From NCBI RefSeq assembly GCF_019976755.1, contig NZ_AP023443.1:124001-188000 (forward strand): DNA of 64,000 nt. The letters are read 5' to 3'. This stretch comes from Nostoc sp. MS1 (GTDB lineage Bacteria; Cyanobacteriota; Cyanobacteriia; Cyanobacteriales; Nostocaceae). How positions within the stretch are numbered: the stretch's first letter is position 1; the number at the start of each line of letters is the position of its first letter. A program made the position numbers and the translations under genes. Under the pieces are notes generated by a model that saw nothing but the letters and a program-made list of their open reading frames with translations, did no database searches and was not told the DNA's origin. Positions 26,457-34,010 of this stretch are shown one piece after another.

Positions 26457-28390
26457 ATGCACGACTGGGACCTGTAACGCCGGATCAGTTCGATCCGGCC
26501 AATTCTATTCCACCAAATTCTATTTACGACCACCGCACGGTAGAAGCCCGATGGCAATCTGTATGGCAACAGACCCAACTGTATGAGGTTGATTTAGCTA
26601 CGACTGCTCACCCCTTTTACAATTTGATGATGTTCCCCTACCCCTCTGCTGAGGGTTTGCACGTTGGGAATGTCTATGCCTTTACTGGAGCCGATATCTA
26701 CGGTCGTTTTATGGCGATGCAAGGCAGAGCAGTATTACAGCCAATGGGCTTTGATGCTTTTGGCATCCATAGCGAAAATTTTGCAATTAAGCAAGGCGTT
26801 CATCCAGCCAAACTCACAGCACGTAATATTCATCGATTCCGAGAAACGCAGTTGAAAAGAATGGGCAACCGTTTCTGTTGGAATCATGAAATTCAGACTA
26901 CAGATCCCTCGTACTATAAGTGGACACAGTGGATTTTCTTGCAGTTGTTCAAAGCTGGGTTAGCTGTTCGCAAAAAAGCGACAGTAAACTGGTGTCCTGA
27001 TTGCAAAACAGTTCTTGCTGATGAGCAGGTGATTGACGGTAAGTGTGAACGGTGTAATACACTCACTATTGGGCGTGAATTAGAGCAGTGGTTCTTCAAA
27101 ATCACCCAGTATGCTCAACGGTTGTTAGACAATTTGGAGCAATTGGATTGGTCAGAAAAAGTCAAAACGGCTCAAAGAAACTGGATCGGTCGCTCCCAAA
27201 CAGATGGCAATGTGCAGTATCACCTGCGAGATTGGTTAATCTCTCGGCAACGCTATTGGGGGCCGCCGATTCCGATTATTTATTGTGAAATCTGCGGTAC
27301 ACTTCCAGTTCCAGAGGAACAGTTGCCAGTACAGTTACCAGAAACTGACAATTGGTTGCCTCAAGGAACAGGAAATTCTCCTTTGGCGGACATTCCAGAA
27401 TTTGTCAATACAACCTGTCCTTGTTGTTGTGGTGCAGCACGGCGAGAAACGGATGTGTCTGATAACTTTTTGGATTCTGCTTGGTATTTTTTGCGCTATC
27501 CCTCAAGCCATCTGTCTAATGTTCCATTTGAGCCAGCAATTACAGCTAAATGGTTGCCTGTGGATATGTATATTGGTGGTGCAGAACATTCTGTACTCCA
27601 TTTGTTGTACACTCGATTCATCACAATGGTGTTACACGATTTGGGGTATATCCCTTTTGAAGAACCCTTTCGACAGTTCCGCGCACACGGATTGCTGACT
27701 AAACAGGGTGCCAAAATGAGCAAATCGAAGGGTAATGTAGTCAATCCCGATCACTACATCGAGGAATATGGTGCAGATACATTGCGAACCTACTTGATGT
27801 TTTTAGGCCCATACGACCAGGGTGGAGATTTTTCTGATCGCGGCATTGCTGGCATCCAACGATTCTTGGAGCGAGTGTATCAATGGGTACTCAAACACCA
27901 AAATCGTCTTCAGCCCCATCCGCCAGATTTGCTTTCACAGCAACGTTTACATCAAACAATCCACAAGGTTTGCCAGGATATTCAATCACTCAAATACAAT
28001 ACAGCGATCGCCGCCTTGATGAGTTATTTCAAGATGTTGCAAGCAAAGTTGAGTATTGCTGAGGTGGAATTAAAGTCATATCTATTGATGTTGGCTCCTT
28101 TTGCACCCCATGTGACCGAAGAACTCTGGCAGCAATTGGGGGAATCTGGCTCAATTCATCAGCAAAAATTTCCCCAGTTCGACCCACAATTGTTGATTAC
28201 TCAACTCTTAACAGTTGCAGTGCAGATTAATGGACGTACTCGTACTACTATTCTTCTTTCACCGAATGCTTCCCAACAGGAGGCAATTGAAGCCGCAAAA
28301 CACACACAAGCAATTCAAAGGCATTTAAACAATCAGGCAGTTCAACGTGCTATTTACGTTCCCGGTCGCATTCTTAATTTTGTCACCTGA
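26457..28390 (+). CDS. Leucyl-tRNA synthetase paralogue lacking the CP1 editing domain; start unresolved
   Basis: The readable frame covers about 647 codons up to 28390. It has the class I motif SAEGLHVGN (normally HxGH), zinc-site CPDC/CERC pairs, a second Cys cluster (TCPCCCG), KMSKS in GAKMSKSKGN, and a C-terminal anticodon-binding region. In ordinary LeuRS the ~180-200-residue CP1 editing domain separates the IGRS motif from LRDWLISRQRYWG; here IGRSQTDGNVQYHL runs straight into LRDWLISRQ. The frame is open from 26447 but has no ATG, GTG or TTG before 26624, while homologous sequence begins near 26513. The well-placed ATG at 26457 is in another frame, so there is either a one-base frameshift or a non-canonical start. 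Role unknown: resistance to a LeuRS inhibitor or supply of Leu-tRNA to a biosynthetic reaction are possible. Confidence 0.85.
26479..26499 (+). promoter_or_regulatory. Perfect hairpin at the 5' end of the LeuRS gene
   Basis: GCCGGATC (26479-26486) and GATCCGGC (26492-26499) form an 8-bp G+C-rich stem with loop AGTTC, 22 nt after the likely start codon. It may affect translation, or mark where the frame was disturbed. Confidence 0.6.
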
Positions 28391-28414
28391 ACGCAATAAA
28401 TCCTAAGACTGGCT

Positions 28415-28500
28415 AAAACAACGTGACATACTCCTACACTCCAGAGATCCAGGAGTGTAGGCTTCTCTGGGACTTCTCGTTATCAACCAGAATCTCAAAC
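28415..28500 (-). mobile_element. Orphan IS200/IS605-type right end
   Basis: On the minus strand, CGAGAAGTCCCAGAGAAGCC leads into a 10-bp stem (GGAGTGTAGG at 28452-28461 with CCTACACTCC at 28433-28442) and ends in GTATGTCACGTTG. This arrangement is usual for the right end of cyanobacterial IS200/IS605 elements, where the tnpB-linked RNA scaffold lies. No tnpB gene adjoins it. It could also serve as the LeuRS terminator. Confidence 0.45.
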
Positions 28501-29555
28501 AACATTGCTTTTTCTTTGTAAATAAACAGCAAGTTGTTTTGCTCAAATTTTTGCTTCAGTTACAGTGCGATCGCAAGAAGGCGGGGCGGAGCATCGTCGT
28601 GCAAATCTTCCCGATCTTTGTATTATTTATACTACGCTTATATTACAAGTTCTCTTTACACAAAATAAATAACCCTTATCTTTTATCCGATATAAACTAC
28701 GATTAAAACACAGGATTTTTGAAAATAGCGACTTTCAGACATCTAGTGTCCGTTGCTGACTTATTGAAATAACTCAAAGTCTTTACGGGGAATGTAGGGG
28801 ATATGGATGGGCGTTTATCTATACTTCTAGCCCATACCTTATATTAACTGTTCATTAGCATCAATATCTGCACTTCGGTTAATACTTTACAAAACGTATT
28901 AATCTGCACGGTTTACCTTGCTTCAGATTGCATCTAGGTAACGTTCACTGATCGTCTAGGTCAGTTACAACTGCAAATGTGGTGGCACTTTTTGGCTACG
29001 TCCTGGTGAGCGCGACTGAATTAGCATTTTATCGCTTGAAGGTTTGTCTTTCTCGGCTTGATGTATAAATTAAGTTAGTAGAATGTTTTTTCTCTGTAGT
29101 GTATAGGTATCGTCTAGGTAAATAATTTTGTCTTTAGATAAGTTTTTAAGCTAATTTAACCTAGACACGCTTTTAATTCAAAATATTGTATATTTTTAGA
29201 CTAAATTAGTTAATCAAATTCTGTGTCAAGGTAATATCTAGGTAATGTCGAGGTAAAACAAAACTACAGGCATTTAAGGCTATCCCCGTGCCAAAATATA
29301 CAGAATTATTTGTCAGTTTTAAAAAATTACTGTCAAGTCACTCGGTTTTTTGGGTCTTGTGCAATTAGAGTTATGGTCTAGCTCCTCAAATTCCAGTTTT
29401 AAACAATTACTCTCCTCCACTGCGAGCAATGCGAAAAAGTGAGATCGTTGTCTAATGAGCAGGGGGAGAGGAGATTCTTTTGGAGTTTTATTCGCAGAAA
29501 TTGTGTGGACACTAACTATTGAATATAATGATTAATAATAACAATAACGAAAAAT
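28501..29555. other. Long non-coding region with phased repeats
   Basis: About 1 kb without a supportable gene. It contains HIP1 sites and, between 28933 and 29256, a set of AGGTAA-type repeats at 11- or 22-bp spacing, listed separately. The A+T-rich nature and repeats would suit a promoter or a replication origin, but no initiator gene is next to it. Confidence 0.6.
28933..29256. promoter_or_regulatory. Helically phased TCTAGGTAA repeats in three clusters
   Basis: Cluster 1: TCTAGGTAA at 28933 and TCTAGGTCA at 28955 (22 bp apart). Cluster 2: TATAGGTAT at 29102 and TCTAGGTAA at 29113 (11 bp). Cluster 3: TCAAGGTAA at 29226, TCTAGGTAA at 29237 and TCGAGGTAA at 29248 (11 bp each). An inverse copy, TTAACCTAGA, is at 29156. 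Direct repeats at 11-bp steps are the usual binding pattern of OmpR/PhoB-type regulators, whose cyanobacterial Pho box repeats CTTAACCT at this interval; iterons are the alternative. Confidence 0.6.
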
Positions 29556-29939
29556 ATGCAGACAACATTAACTAACGCTGAAGCTCAAAAGCTTTTTATA
29601 GCTCATAACCGCATCCACAATATTCTGATGGGCTACAAAACTACTTTACGTTTGGTATTAAATTCAACAGAAGTTCAAACCTTACAAGAATCTAACGTTC
29701 TAAAAACAGAAAACTTACTTTTGATTGAGGATGCAATAGTCGCTACTGAAGAAATGCTGACAGTTCTTAGTGATGCTTGTGAAAAAATTATGTCTGGGAT
29801 CAAAGCCGACATTGATTCTGAGTGTCAAACAGATTTGATTGCAAAAAACATAAATGCTGATGAAGTTTCTGATTTAAATTTTTCTAAAATTAAAGTGGCT
29901 AGTTCCACTGCACAAGTACAAAATGAAAAACTAGAATAA
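29556..29939 (+). CDS. Hypothetical helical protein
   Basis: 127 residues, mostly alpha-helical by appearance (EAQKLFIAHNRIHNILMGYKTTLRLVLNST, ENLLLIEDAIVATEEMLTVLSDACEKIMSGI), acidic. No domain recognised. It is the first gene after the phased-repeat region on the same strand and is likely its regulatory target. A second small frame follows about 50 bp downstream. Confidence 0.55.
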   Translation: MQTTLTNAEAQKLFIAHNRIHNILMGYKTTLRLVLNSTEVQTLQESNVLKTENLLLIEDAIVATEEMLTVLSDACEKIMSGIKADIDSECQTDLIAKNINADEVSDLNFSKIKVASSTAQVQNEKLE

Positions 29940-29990
29940 GGATACTTTTAAGTTAAAACCGCGTATAAATAAACATATAATTGCTAATTA

Positions 29991-30236
29991 ATGTCTTTTT
30001 TAAAATTTTTCATCACTCCTAATAAACCGTGCTTTATTAGAAAAAAAGTTTTAAAAATAAATAACTTAGTTTTACCTTACTATAAGTTTTTTAAACACAT
30101 CCAATATTTTCTAGATAGGGAAGGCTTGATATATTGGGGTAAAATAAAGAAAATTATAAAATATGGCTCTAATTATGCAATTGAGTATGATAAAAGAATA
30201 TTTGTGGAACGAAAGACTATTGCCATTAAAGCGTGA
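29991..30236 (+). CDS. Small basic hypothetical protein
   Basis: 81 residues, very rich in Lys, Ile and aromatics (MSFLKFFITPNKPCFIRKK..., LIYWGKIKKIIKYGSNYAIEYDKRIFVE). The central part resembles a short beta-barrel (SH3-like) pattern. No family recognised and no clear ribosome-binding site. It may be a real companion of the preceding gene. Confidence 0.35.
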   Translation: MSFLKFFITPNKPCFIRKKVLKINNLVLPYYKFFKHIQYFLDREGLIYWGKIKKIIKYGSNYAIEYDKRIFVERKTIAIKA

Positions 30237-30481
30237 AATCCTAAAATAGCAAGCGTTTTAAATTATACTTTGGGCAGGGTTATAAGAGCGCGATGGCGTT
30301 ACCGCCCGCCTACGGCGATCGCAGTTTGCCCACTTTATGAAATAATGGGAAAACTCAGTAGTCTATCGAGATTTTTTCAAGAAAAGGCATTTAATTGTTT
30401 AAATTTTGAGGAGTCAGTTTTTAGAGAAAAGGCATTTAATTATTTAAAGGCCTTCAAAGAATATAAGAGAAGCAAAAAGCT

Positions 30482-30970
30482 TCAGTTTATATTTCGTTCC
30501 ATGCGCCATATCCCGGTGCTTACAGGTAGAACTGTTTGTATTAGTTTGCCTTGGCTTAGAACACGAATAGTATTGCCTCCAAGTCGCCATACTCCACTTG
30601 CTTGATTGTGTAAATCGGAAAATTCTCCGATGTAATGAATTGGTGGATGTTCCACTTCATGATCTAATGAAATATTGTACTCTTCTAACCAGTAATCAAA
30701 TAATGTTTTCAAGCCTGTGGATGATGCAACGTAAAACACTGGCAAGCGTTTAAAGAAGGAAATTTTATAACCTGTTATTTGTCCTTTAACAAAACCTTGC
30801 TCTGGTATTCCTCTTTGTGGATCATCTTGAACTTGCCCTCGAAATCTACCAAACCAAGACTGTTGTACTACTAATGTAAAGGGAACACTTAGTTGATGAT
30901 TTGGATATAAATCGTTTGGATCATAAGAGTATTCACCAGTCCAAGTACCTGTAATATTCCAGCGTGTCAT
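30482..30970 (-). CDS. Hypothetical beta-rich protein
   Basis: About 162 residues starting MTRWNITGTWTGEYSYDPND. Alternating beta strands with Trp/Gly (VPFTLVVQQSWFGRFRGQVQDD, GFVKGQITGYKISFFKRLPVFYV) suggest a lipocalin-like or small beta-barrel fold. No signal peptide at this start; a start 13 codons upstream adds a slightly hydrophobic stretch. Function unknown, stand-alone gene. Confidence 0.6.
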   Translation of the reverse strand: MTRWNITGTWTGEYSYDPNDLYPNHQLSVPFTLVVQQSWFGRFRGQVQDDPQRGIPEQGFVKGQITGYKISFFKRLPVFYVASSTGLKTLFDYWLEEYNISLDHEVEHPPIHYIGEFSDLHNQASGVWRLGGNTIRVLSQGKLIQTVLPVSTGIWRMERNIN

Positions 30971-31051
30971 AGTCTCCACCAACCAAACGAAACATCTTTT
31001 GACTGCCATCTGGATAAAATATTACATTAGAAAGATACCCTGAAATGAAGG

Positions 31052-31088
31052 GTTTCCGTCCCCGTGAGGGCTAAAGGTGGTCTGTGAC
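31052..31088 (+). repeat. Orphan CRISPR-repeat-like sequence
   Basis: A 37-nt stretch beginning GTTTCCGTCCCCGTGAGGG, followed by CTAAAGGTGGTCTGTGAC. The CCC-CGTGA-GGG mini-hairpin and flanks resemble cyanobacterial CRISPR repeats. Only one copy exists in the window, without leader, spacers or cas genes. Confidence 0.35.
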
Positions 31089-31090
31089 GG

Positions 31091-31177
31091 GCGATCGCCC
31101 TGGAGTTAGACCTGTCTCCTTCAAGAATTTATCAAATTCGCAAGATGGTGCGTGAACGAGAGGAAGTTAAATCATGA
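31091..31177 (+). pseudogene. Remnant coding a helix-turn-helix-like tail
   Basis: 28 codons, open from a TGA upstream to a TGA at 31175, reading AIALELDLSPSRIYQIRKMV and a basic tail. This looks like the C-terminal HTH of a regulator or sigma-like protein. No start codon and no upstream coding sequence remain, so it is a fragment. Confidence 0.3.
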
Positions 31178-31229
31178 ATCCGCACATCCTAACTGTATTT
31201 TTTTCCTTGTATTTAAGCTATCGCACATA

Positions 31230-31496
31230 CTAATCGAGGAGTTGAGTGGTTCTATGCTGAAGAATATACGATAGTTTAGAACATAGGGTAGAACTCCACT
31301 GGTTTTGTTCATTAAGCAGCATAATCAAATCCTCATCATCAGCCAGGATAGCGGCTATATCCTCAATGGGAATAGACTCAACATTACAATTGAGTGACAT
31401 AGCCTTTTTTACAAGATTTGCTTTCATTTGATTGTAGGGATTAAACTCTAAATATTTTTTTGAATCTAAGAAACTAAAATCTTGTGGTGTATCCAT
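31230..31496 (-). CDS. Small hypothetical protein
   Basis: 88 residues, MDTPQDFSFLDSKKYLEFNPYNQMK..., acidic centre (IEDIAAILADDEDLIMLLNEQ), soluble. No domain recognised. One of a run of small minus-strand genes (31230-32434) typical of plasmid or prophage early regions. Confidence 0.5.
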   Translation of the reverse strand: MDTPQDFSFLDSKKYLEFNPYNQMKANLVKKAMSLNCNVESIPIEDIAAILADDEDLIMLLNEQNQWSSTLCSKLSYILQHRTTQLLD

Positions 31497-31520
31497 AAGT
31501 TATGCCATCACCTCATTCAA

Positions 31521-31754
31521 TCAAATAACTTCACCAAGAACGATTACATCCGCAGATGTCAGAAAATCAACTTCTGTAATGCAACGTGGTTCTGGCACTA
31601 CCAGTAACCATTGCCTCACGCAAATAAAATCGGTCTTCTCGTCTGATATCTTCCCCATCTGGGTGTGATAGCCACACTCGATAATTTGACCCTGACGAAA
31701 TAGTATCTTACCTGTATCCTCACATTCAATCTCTCTTAAAATTTTTCCTTTCAT
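31521..31754 (-). CDS. Small hypothetical protein, beta-rich
   Basis: 77 residues, MKGKILREIECEDTGKILFRQGQIIECGYHT..., alternating strands resembling an SH3-like barrel. It lies 24 bp upstream of the 88-residue gene and probably belongs to the same transcript. No family recognised. Confidence 0.5.
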   Translation of the reverse strand: MKGKILREIECEDTGKILFRQGQIIECGYHTQMGKISDEKTDFICVRQWLLVVPEPRCITEVDFLTSADVIVLGEVI

Positions 31755-31777
31755 TATTTTGAAACCATTAACAATAA

Positions 31778-31948
31778 TTATTTCTTATCCTGTTCCTGCT
31801 TCAAAATCTGAGCTTCGTACTCTCGGATATTCCGCAAAATCTCTTCACGCTGGGGATGCCCTTGTAGATGCTGTTTGATAGAAGCTATTTCGTCAATTAT
31901 CAACGGCTGTTCACTAGAATTATTGGTAGATAAATCTGTTAGTTTCAT
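31778..31948 (-). CDS. Small helical hypothetical protein
   Basis: 56 residues, MKLTDLSTNNSSEQPLIIDE..., ending with a charged helix (REEILRNIREYEAQILKQEQDKK). It fills the gap between the 77- and 65-residue genes with 23- and 36-bp spacers. Short, so evidence rests on spacing and helical composition. Confidence 0.4.
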   Translation of the reverse strand: MKLTDLSTNNSSEQPLIIDEIASIKQHLQGHPQREEILRNIREYEAQILKQEQDKK

Positions 31949-31984
31949 AATGTTTGTACTCGTTAAATATATTCATTTTACTAA

Positions 31985-32182
31985 TTAGAGAGACTGCAAA
32001 TAACTTAAAAACTTCTCGCCCTCCTCCACAGTTAGAAAAACTCGTGCGCGTTTATTGAAAGTCTGCATTAGATAATTTTTAATATTCTCTTGTGTCCAGT
32101 CCAAGCGCCGTATCTCGGTTTCAATCTGGGCGAATATTTCACCAGTATGAATATTATTTGAGGATGAATAATCTAGGTTCAT
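31985..32182 (-). CDS. Small hypothetical protein with a C-terminal motif common in cyanobacteria
   Basis: 65 residues. The segment RLDWTQENIKNYLMQTFNKR, then ARVFLTVEEGEKFLSYL, resembles a short helical module that I recall at the C-terminus of various cyanobacterial plasmid proteins, with the pattern W-t-x(4)-yL-x-x-tf-x-Kr-x-r-x-x-Lt. Function of the module is unknown. The stand-alone form here may be complete. Confidence 0.5.
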   Translation of the reverse strand: MNLDYSSSNNIHTGEIFAQIETEIRRLDWTQENIKNYLMQTFNKRARVFLTVEEGEKFLSYLQSL

Positions 32183-32266
32183 GTTTGCTTAGAGCTTAAT
32201 ATTAATGTATCTTTCATATAAAAACAATACCGGACAATCGCCCGGTAATGTTAAAGTTCATAAATT

Positions 32267-32434
32267 CTAGGATAGACATCTAGGAAAACTCTGGCCAATC
32301 TGCCTCATGTTACGATACCCAAAATCTTCAAGTTCCGCCCAATTGGTTTGCTTGCGCCGGACTATTGGCAACCGTTGCAGATGTCGATAATTTTGAGTGG
32401 TGGGTTTAGGTTTGGCAGTTTGAATTAATTGCAT
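32267..32434 (-). CDS. Small basic hypothetical protein
   Basis: 55 residues, MQLIQTAKPKPTTQNYRHLQ..., strongly basic first half (RLPIVRRKQTNW) and a Trp-Glu-Leu helix. No family recognised. It lies between the membrane nuclease gene and the 65-residue gene on the same strand. Low confidence because of its length. Confidence 0.35.
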   Translation of the reverse strand: MQLIQTAKPKPTTQNYRHLQRLPIVRRKQTNWAELEDFGYRNMRQIGQSFPRCLS

Positions 32435-32482
32435 TCTTAATTATTCTCCTATATTTAATAAATAAAGTTTTAAGCAGTAAAA

Positions 32483-33109
32483 TTATTCCTGGTGCGCTGA
32501 TTCAATAGCTTTTTGCTCTAAATTAGTACCACTGGTATTAGAAGCAAATTTCTTGATATCTGGTAATATTCCCAAGAACAAAGAACCAACTAGAATCAAA
32601 ATCAAAGGATGAGCTTTAGCAACATTGAACCACCAATGCCAAGAGTGAAAATTAGGTAGTTGGGGTAGGCGAAGATTAAGAAAATTTAACTTGCCAAAAC
32701 TAATTCTGACTTTAGCTCCAGGCAACCATTCTTCCTCAAGATTCACAAAAACTACCTGTATACGTCCATCCTGCTCAACCATTGAGGCAGTCTTGAGCGC
32801 GGATGGCTGCTCACGGGCATCAGGTGTAAGGAAGCCCATGACAATCAACTTGTAAGTGTTGTTCAAGCCGTAAAGGTTAAGTTGCCCGACAGCTTGAAAA
32901 ATACTGTTGCGGTCGAGATATTTTTTACACTCAATAATCGCCCCACCCTGCCAATTGGTCACAATATCGGCTCTACCACCGTTAGCAGGTGCTTCTAAAC
33001 GGGTAGTAAATCCTCTTGCTGTGAGGCGATCGCTGATATATTTTTGTAAGTCTCGTTCTTGCCAGGGTATGGGGAACCCTGCTTCTTCGACAAATTTAGA
33101 CGGTAACAT
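32483..33109 (-). CDS. PD-(D/E)XK nuclease with C-terminal membrane anchor, putative
   Basis: 208 residues. GRADIVTNWQGGAIIECKKY provides Asp and Glu-x-Lys, followed by a helix NSIFQAVGQLNLYGL with Gln, the arrangement of restriction-endonuclease-like (Mrr/YraN type) folds; the early Glu (ERDLQKYISDRL) also fits. Residues ~170-185 (HPLILILVGSLFLGIL) form one membrane span. A membrane-tethered nuclease beside a FtsK/HerA-like ATPase could be a transfer or defence factor. No methylase is next to it. It starts 45 bp downstream of the BRO gene stop. Confidence 0.65.
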   Translation of the reverse strand: MLPSKFVEEAGFPIPWQERDLQKYISDRLTARGFTTRLEAPANGGRADIVTNWQGGAIIECKKYLDRNSIFQAVGQLNLYGLNNTYKLIVMGFLTPDAREQPSALKTASMVEQDGRIQVVFVNLEEEWLPGAKVRISFGKLNFLNLRLPQLPNFHSWHWWFNVAKAHPLILILVGSLFLGILPDIKKFASNTSGTNLEQKAIESAHQE

Positions 33110-33153
33110 GATTAGAGTGTAGGGATGTAAAGGTATAGGAAAGCAATTCTTGA

Positions 33154-33993
33154 TTACCCCAGAACGCTTAAATCAATTACGTCTAAAACTTCTGGCAACC
33201 ATCGGACGTGTTCAATGATTTTGTCATGGGTACGCGCTTTATCAGGCATGAGCATTCCCCATTGCTTGCCAGCCTCAGTCAAATACCAAATATTCTTGTG
33301 ACTTTGTTTACCTTGGGAATTAGTCTTAACTTCAACTTCCTTATATTGCAAACCCGCCGATTCCAAAACTTTATTGACGATGTGAGCCTTGATTGGCTTA
33401 GGTAAATTGTTACGTTGGGCGTATATTTCCCCAATAACTGTTGGTGAGACATGGCGATCGCTGCTTGCAACAGTTTCGCCAATTGCCCCGACTAACTCTT
33501 GGGCCATCGGTGCAATTTCTGGATACAGAGCTTGTATACCCCGAACAACCGTGATTGTTTGTAGTTCGGGACTTAATCTTGTACTAGCTAGAACTTTCTG
33601 CCCAAAATTGAGGAGTTCGTCCAGGCTAAGTCTGGTATTCTGTGCTTGGGTGGATTGAGTAGATTGAGGCATTTCGTATTTACCAGTATGCCGCAAAGAT
33701 GGAAGGACTTCATGAAAGACCCAACGCTGAAATCGCTTGGCAACAGGTTTACGAGATTTGAAGATGAGGCGGTACAGCCCAGGCTCCGTCACAGTCAACA
33801 TTTCTTGTTCGCCACCAGGGGTACGAACATTCTTCGTACCCTTTTCATCTAGTTCTAATGTTTCTAAAGATTTGCTAGTATCGCTGAGTTCTAAACAAGC
33901 ACACACATCCGCCGCTACCCATTCAGGTTTTTCTGCTGTACCAACAAAACGAACTTCTTGAGATTCAAAAACAAAAACTGATAGATACGACAT
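33154..33993 (-). CDS. BRO-N domain protein (phage antirepressor-like)
   Basis: About 279 residues from MSYLSVFVFESQEVRFVG. Residues ~1-110 are a clear BRO-N domain: ESQEVRFVG, WVAADVCACLEL, TEPGLYRLIFKSRKPVAKRFQRWVFHEVLPSLRHTGKY. The C-terminal part holds a winged-helix-like tail (SPTVIGEIYAQRNNLPKPIKAHIVNKVLESAGLQYKEVE, IWYLTEAGKQWGMLM). BRO-N/KilA-type proteins act as DNA-binding regulators in phages and plasmids. It follows the ATPase gene closely (17 bp) and may regulate that operon. An upstream ATG at 34008 adds five residues. Confidence 0.85.
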   Translation of the reverse strand: MSYLSVFVFESQEVRFVGTAEKPEWVAADVCACLELSDTSKSLETLELDEKGTKNVRTPGGEQEMLTVTEPGLYRLIFKSRKPVAKRFQRWVFHEVLPSLRHTGKYEMPQSTQSTQAQNTRLSLDELLNFGQKVLASTRLSPELQTITVVRGIQALYPEIAPMAQELVGAIGETVASSDRHVSPTVIGEIYAQRNNLPKPIKAHIVNKVLESAGLQYKEVEVKTNSQGKQSHKNIWYLTEAGKQWGMLMPDKARTHDKIIEHVRWLPEVLDVIDLSVLG

Positions 33994-34010
33994 AAATTTC
34001 TCCCTCAAAA

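Noticed and set aside
26479..26499. Possible tRNA T-arm (AGTTCGATCC)
   Set aside because: No matching acceptor, D or anticodon arms; the sequence is a simple 8-bp hairpin.
31010..31229. CRISPR array
   Set aside because: Only one repeat-like copy, without spacers, leader or cas genes.
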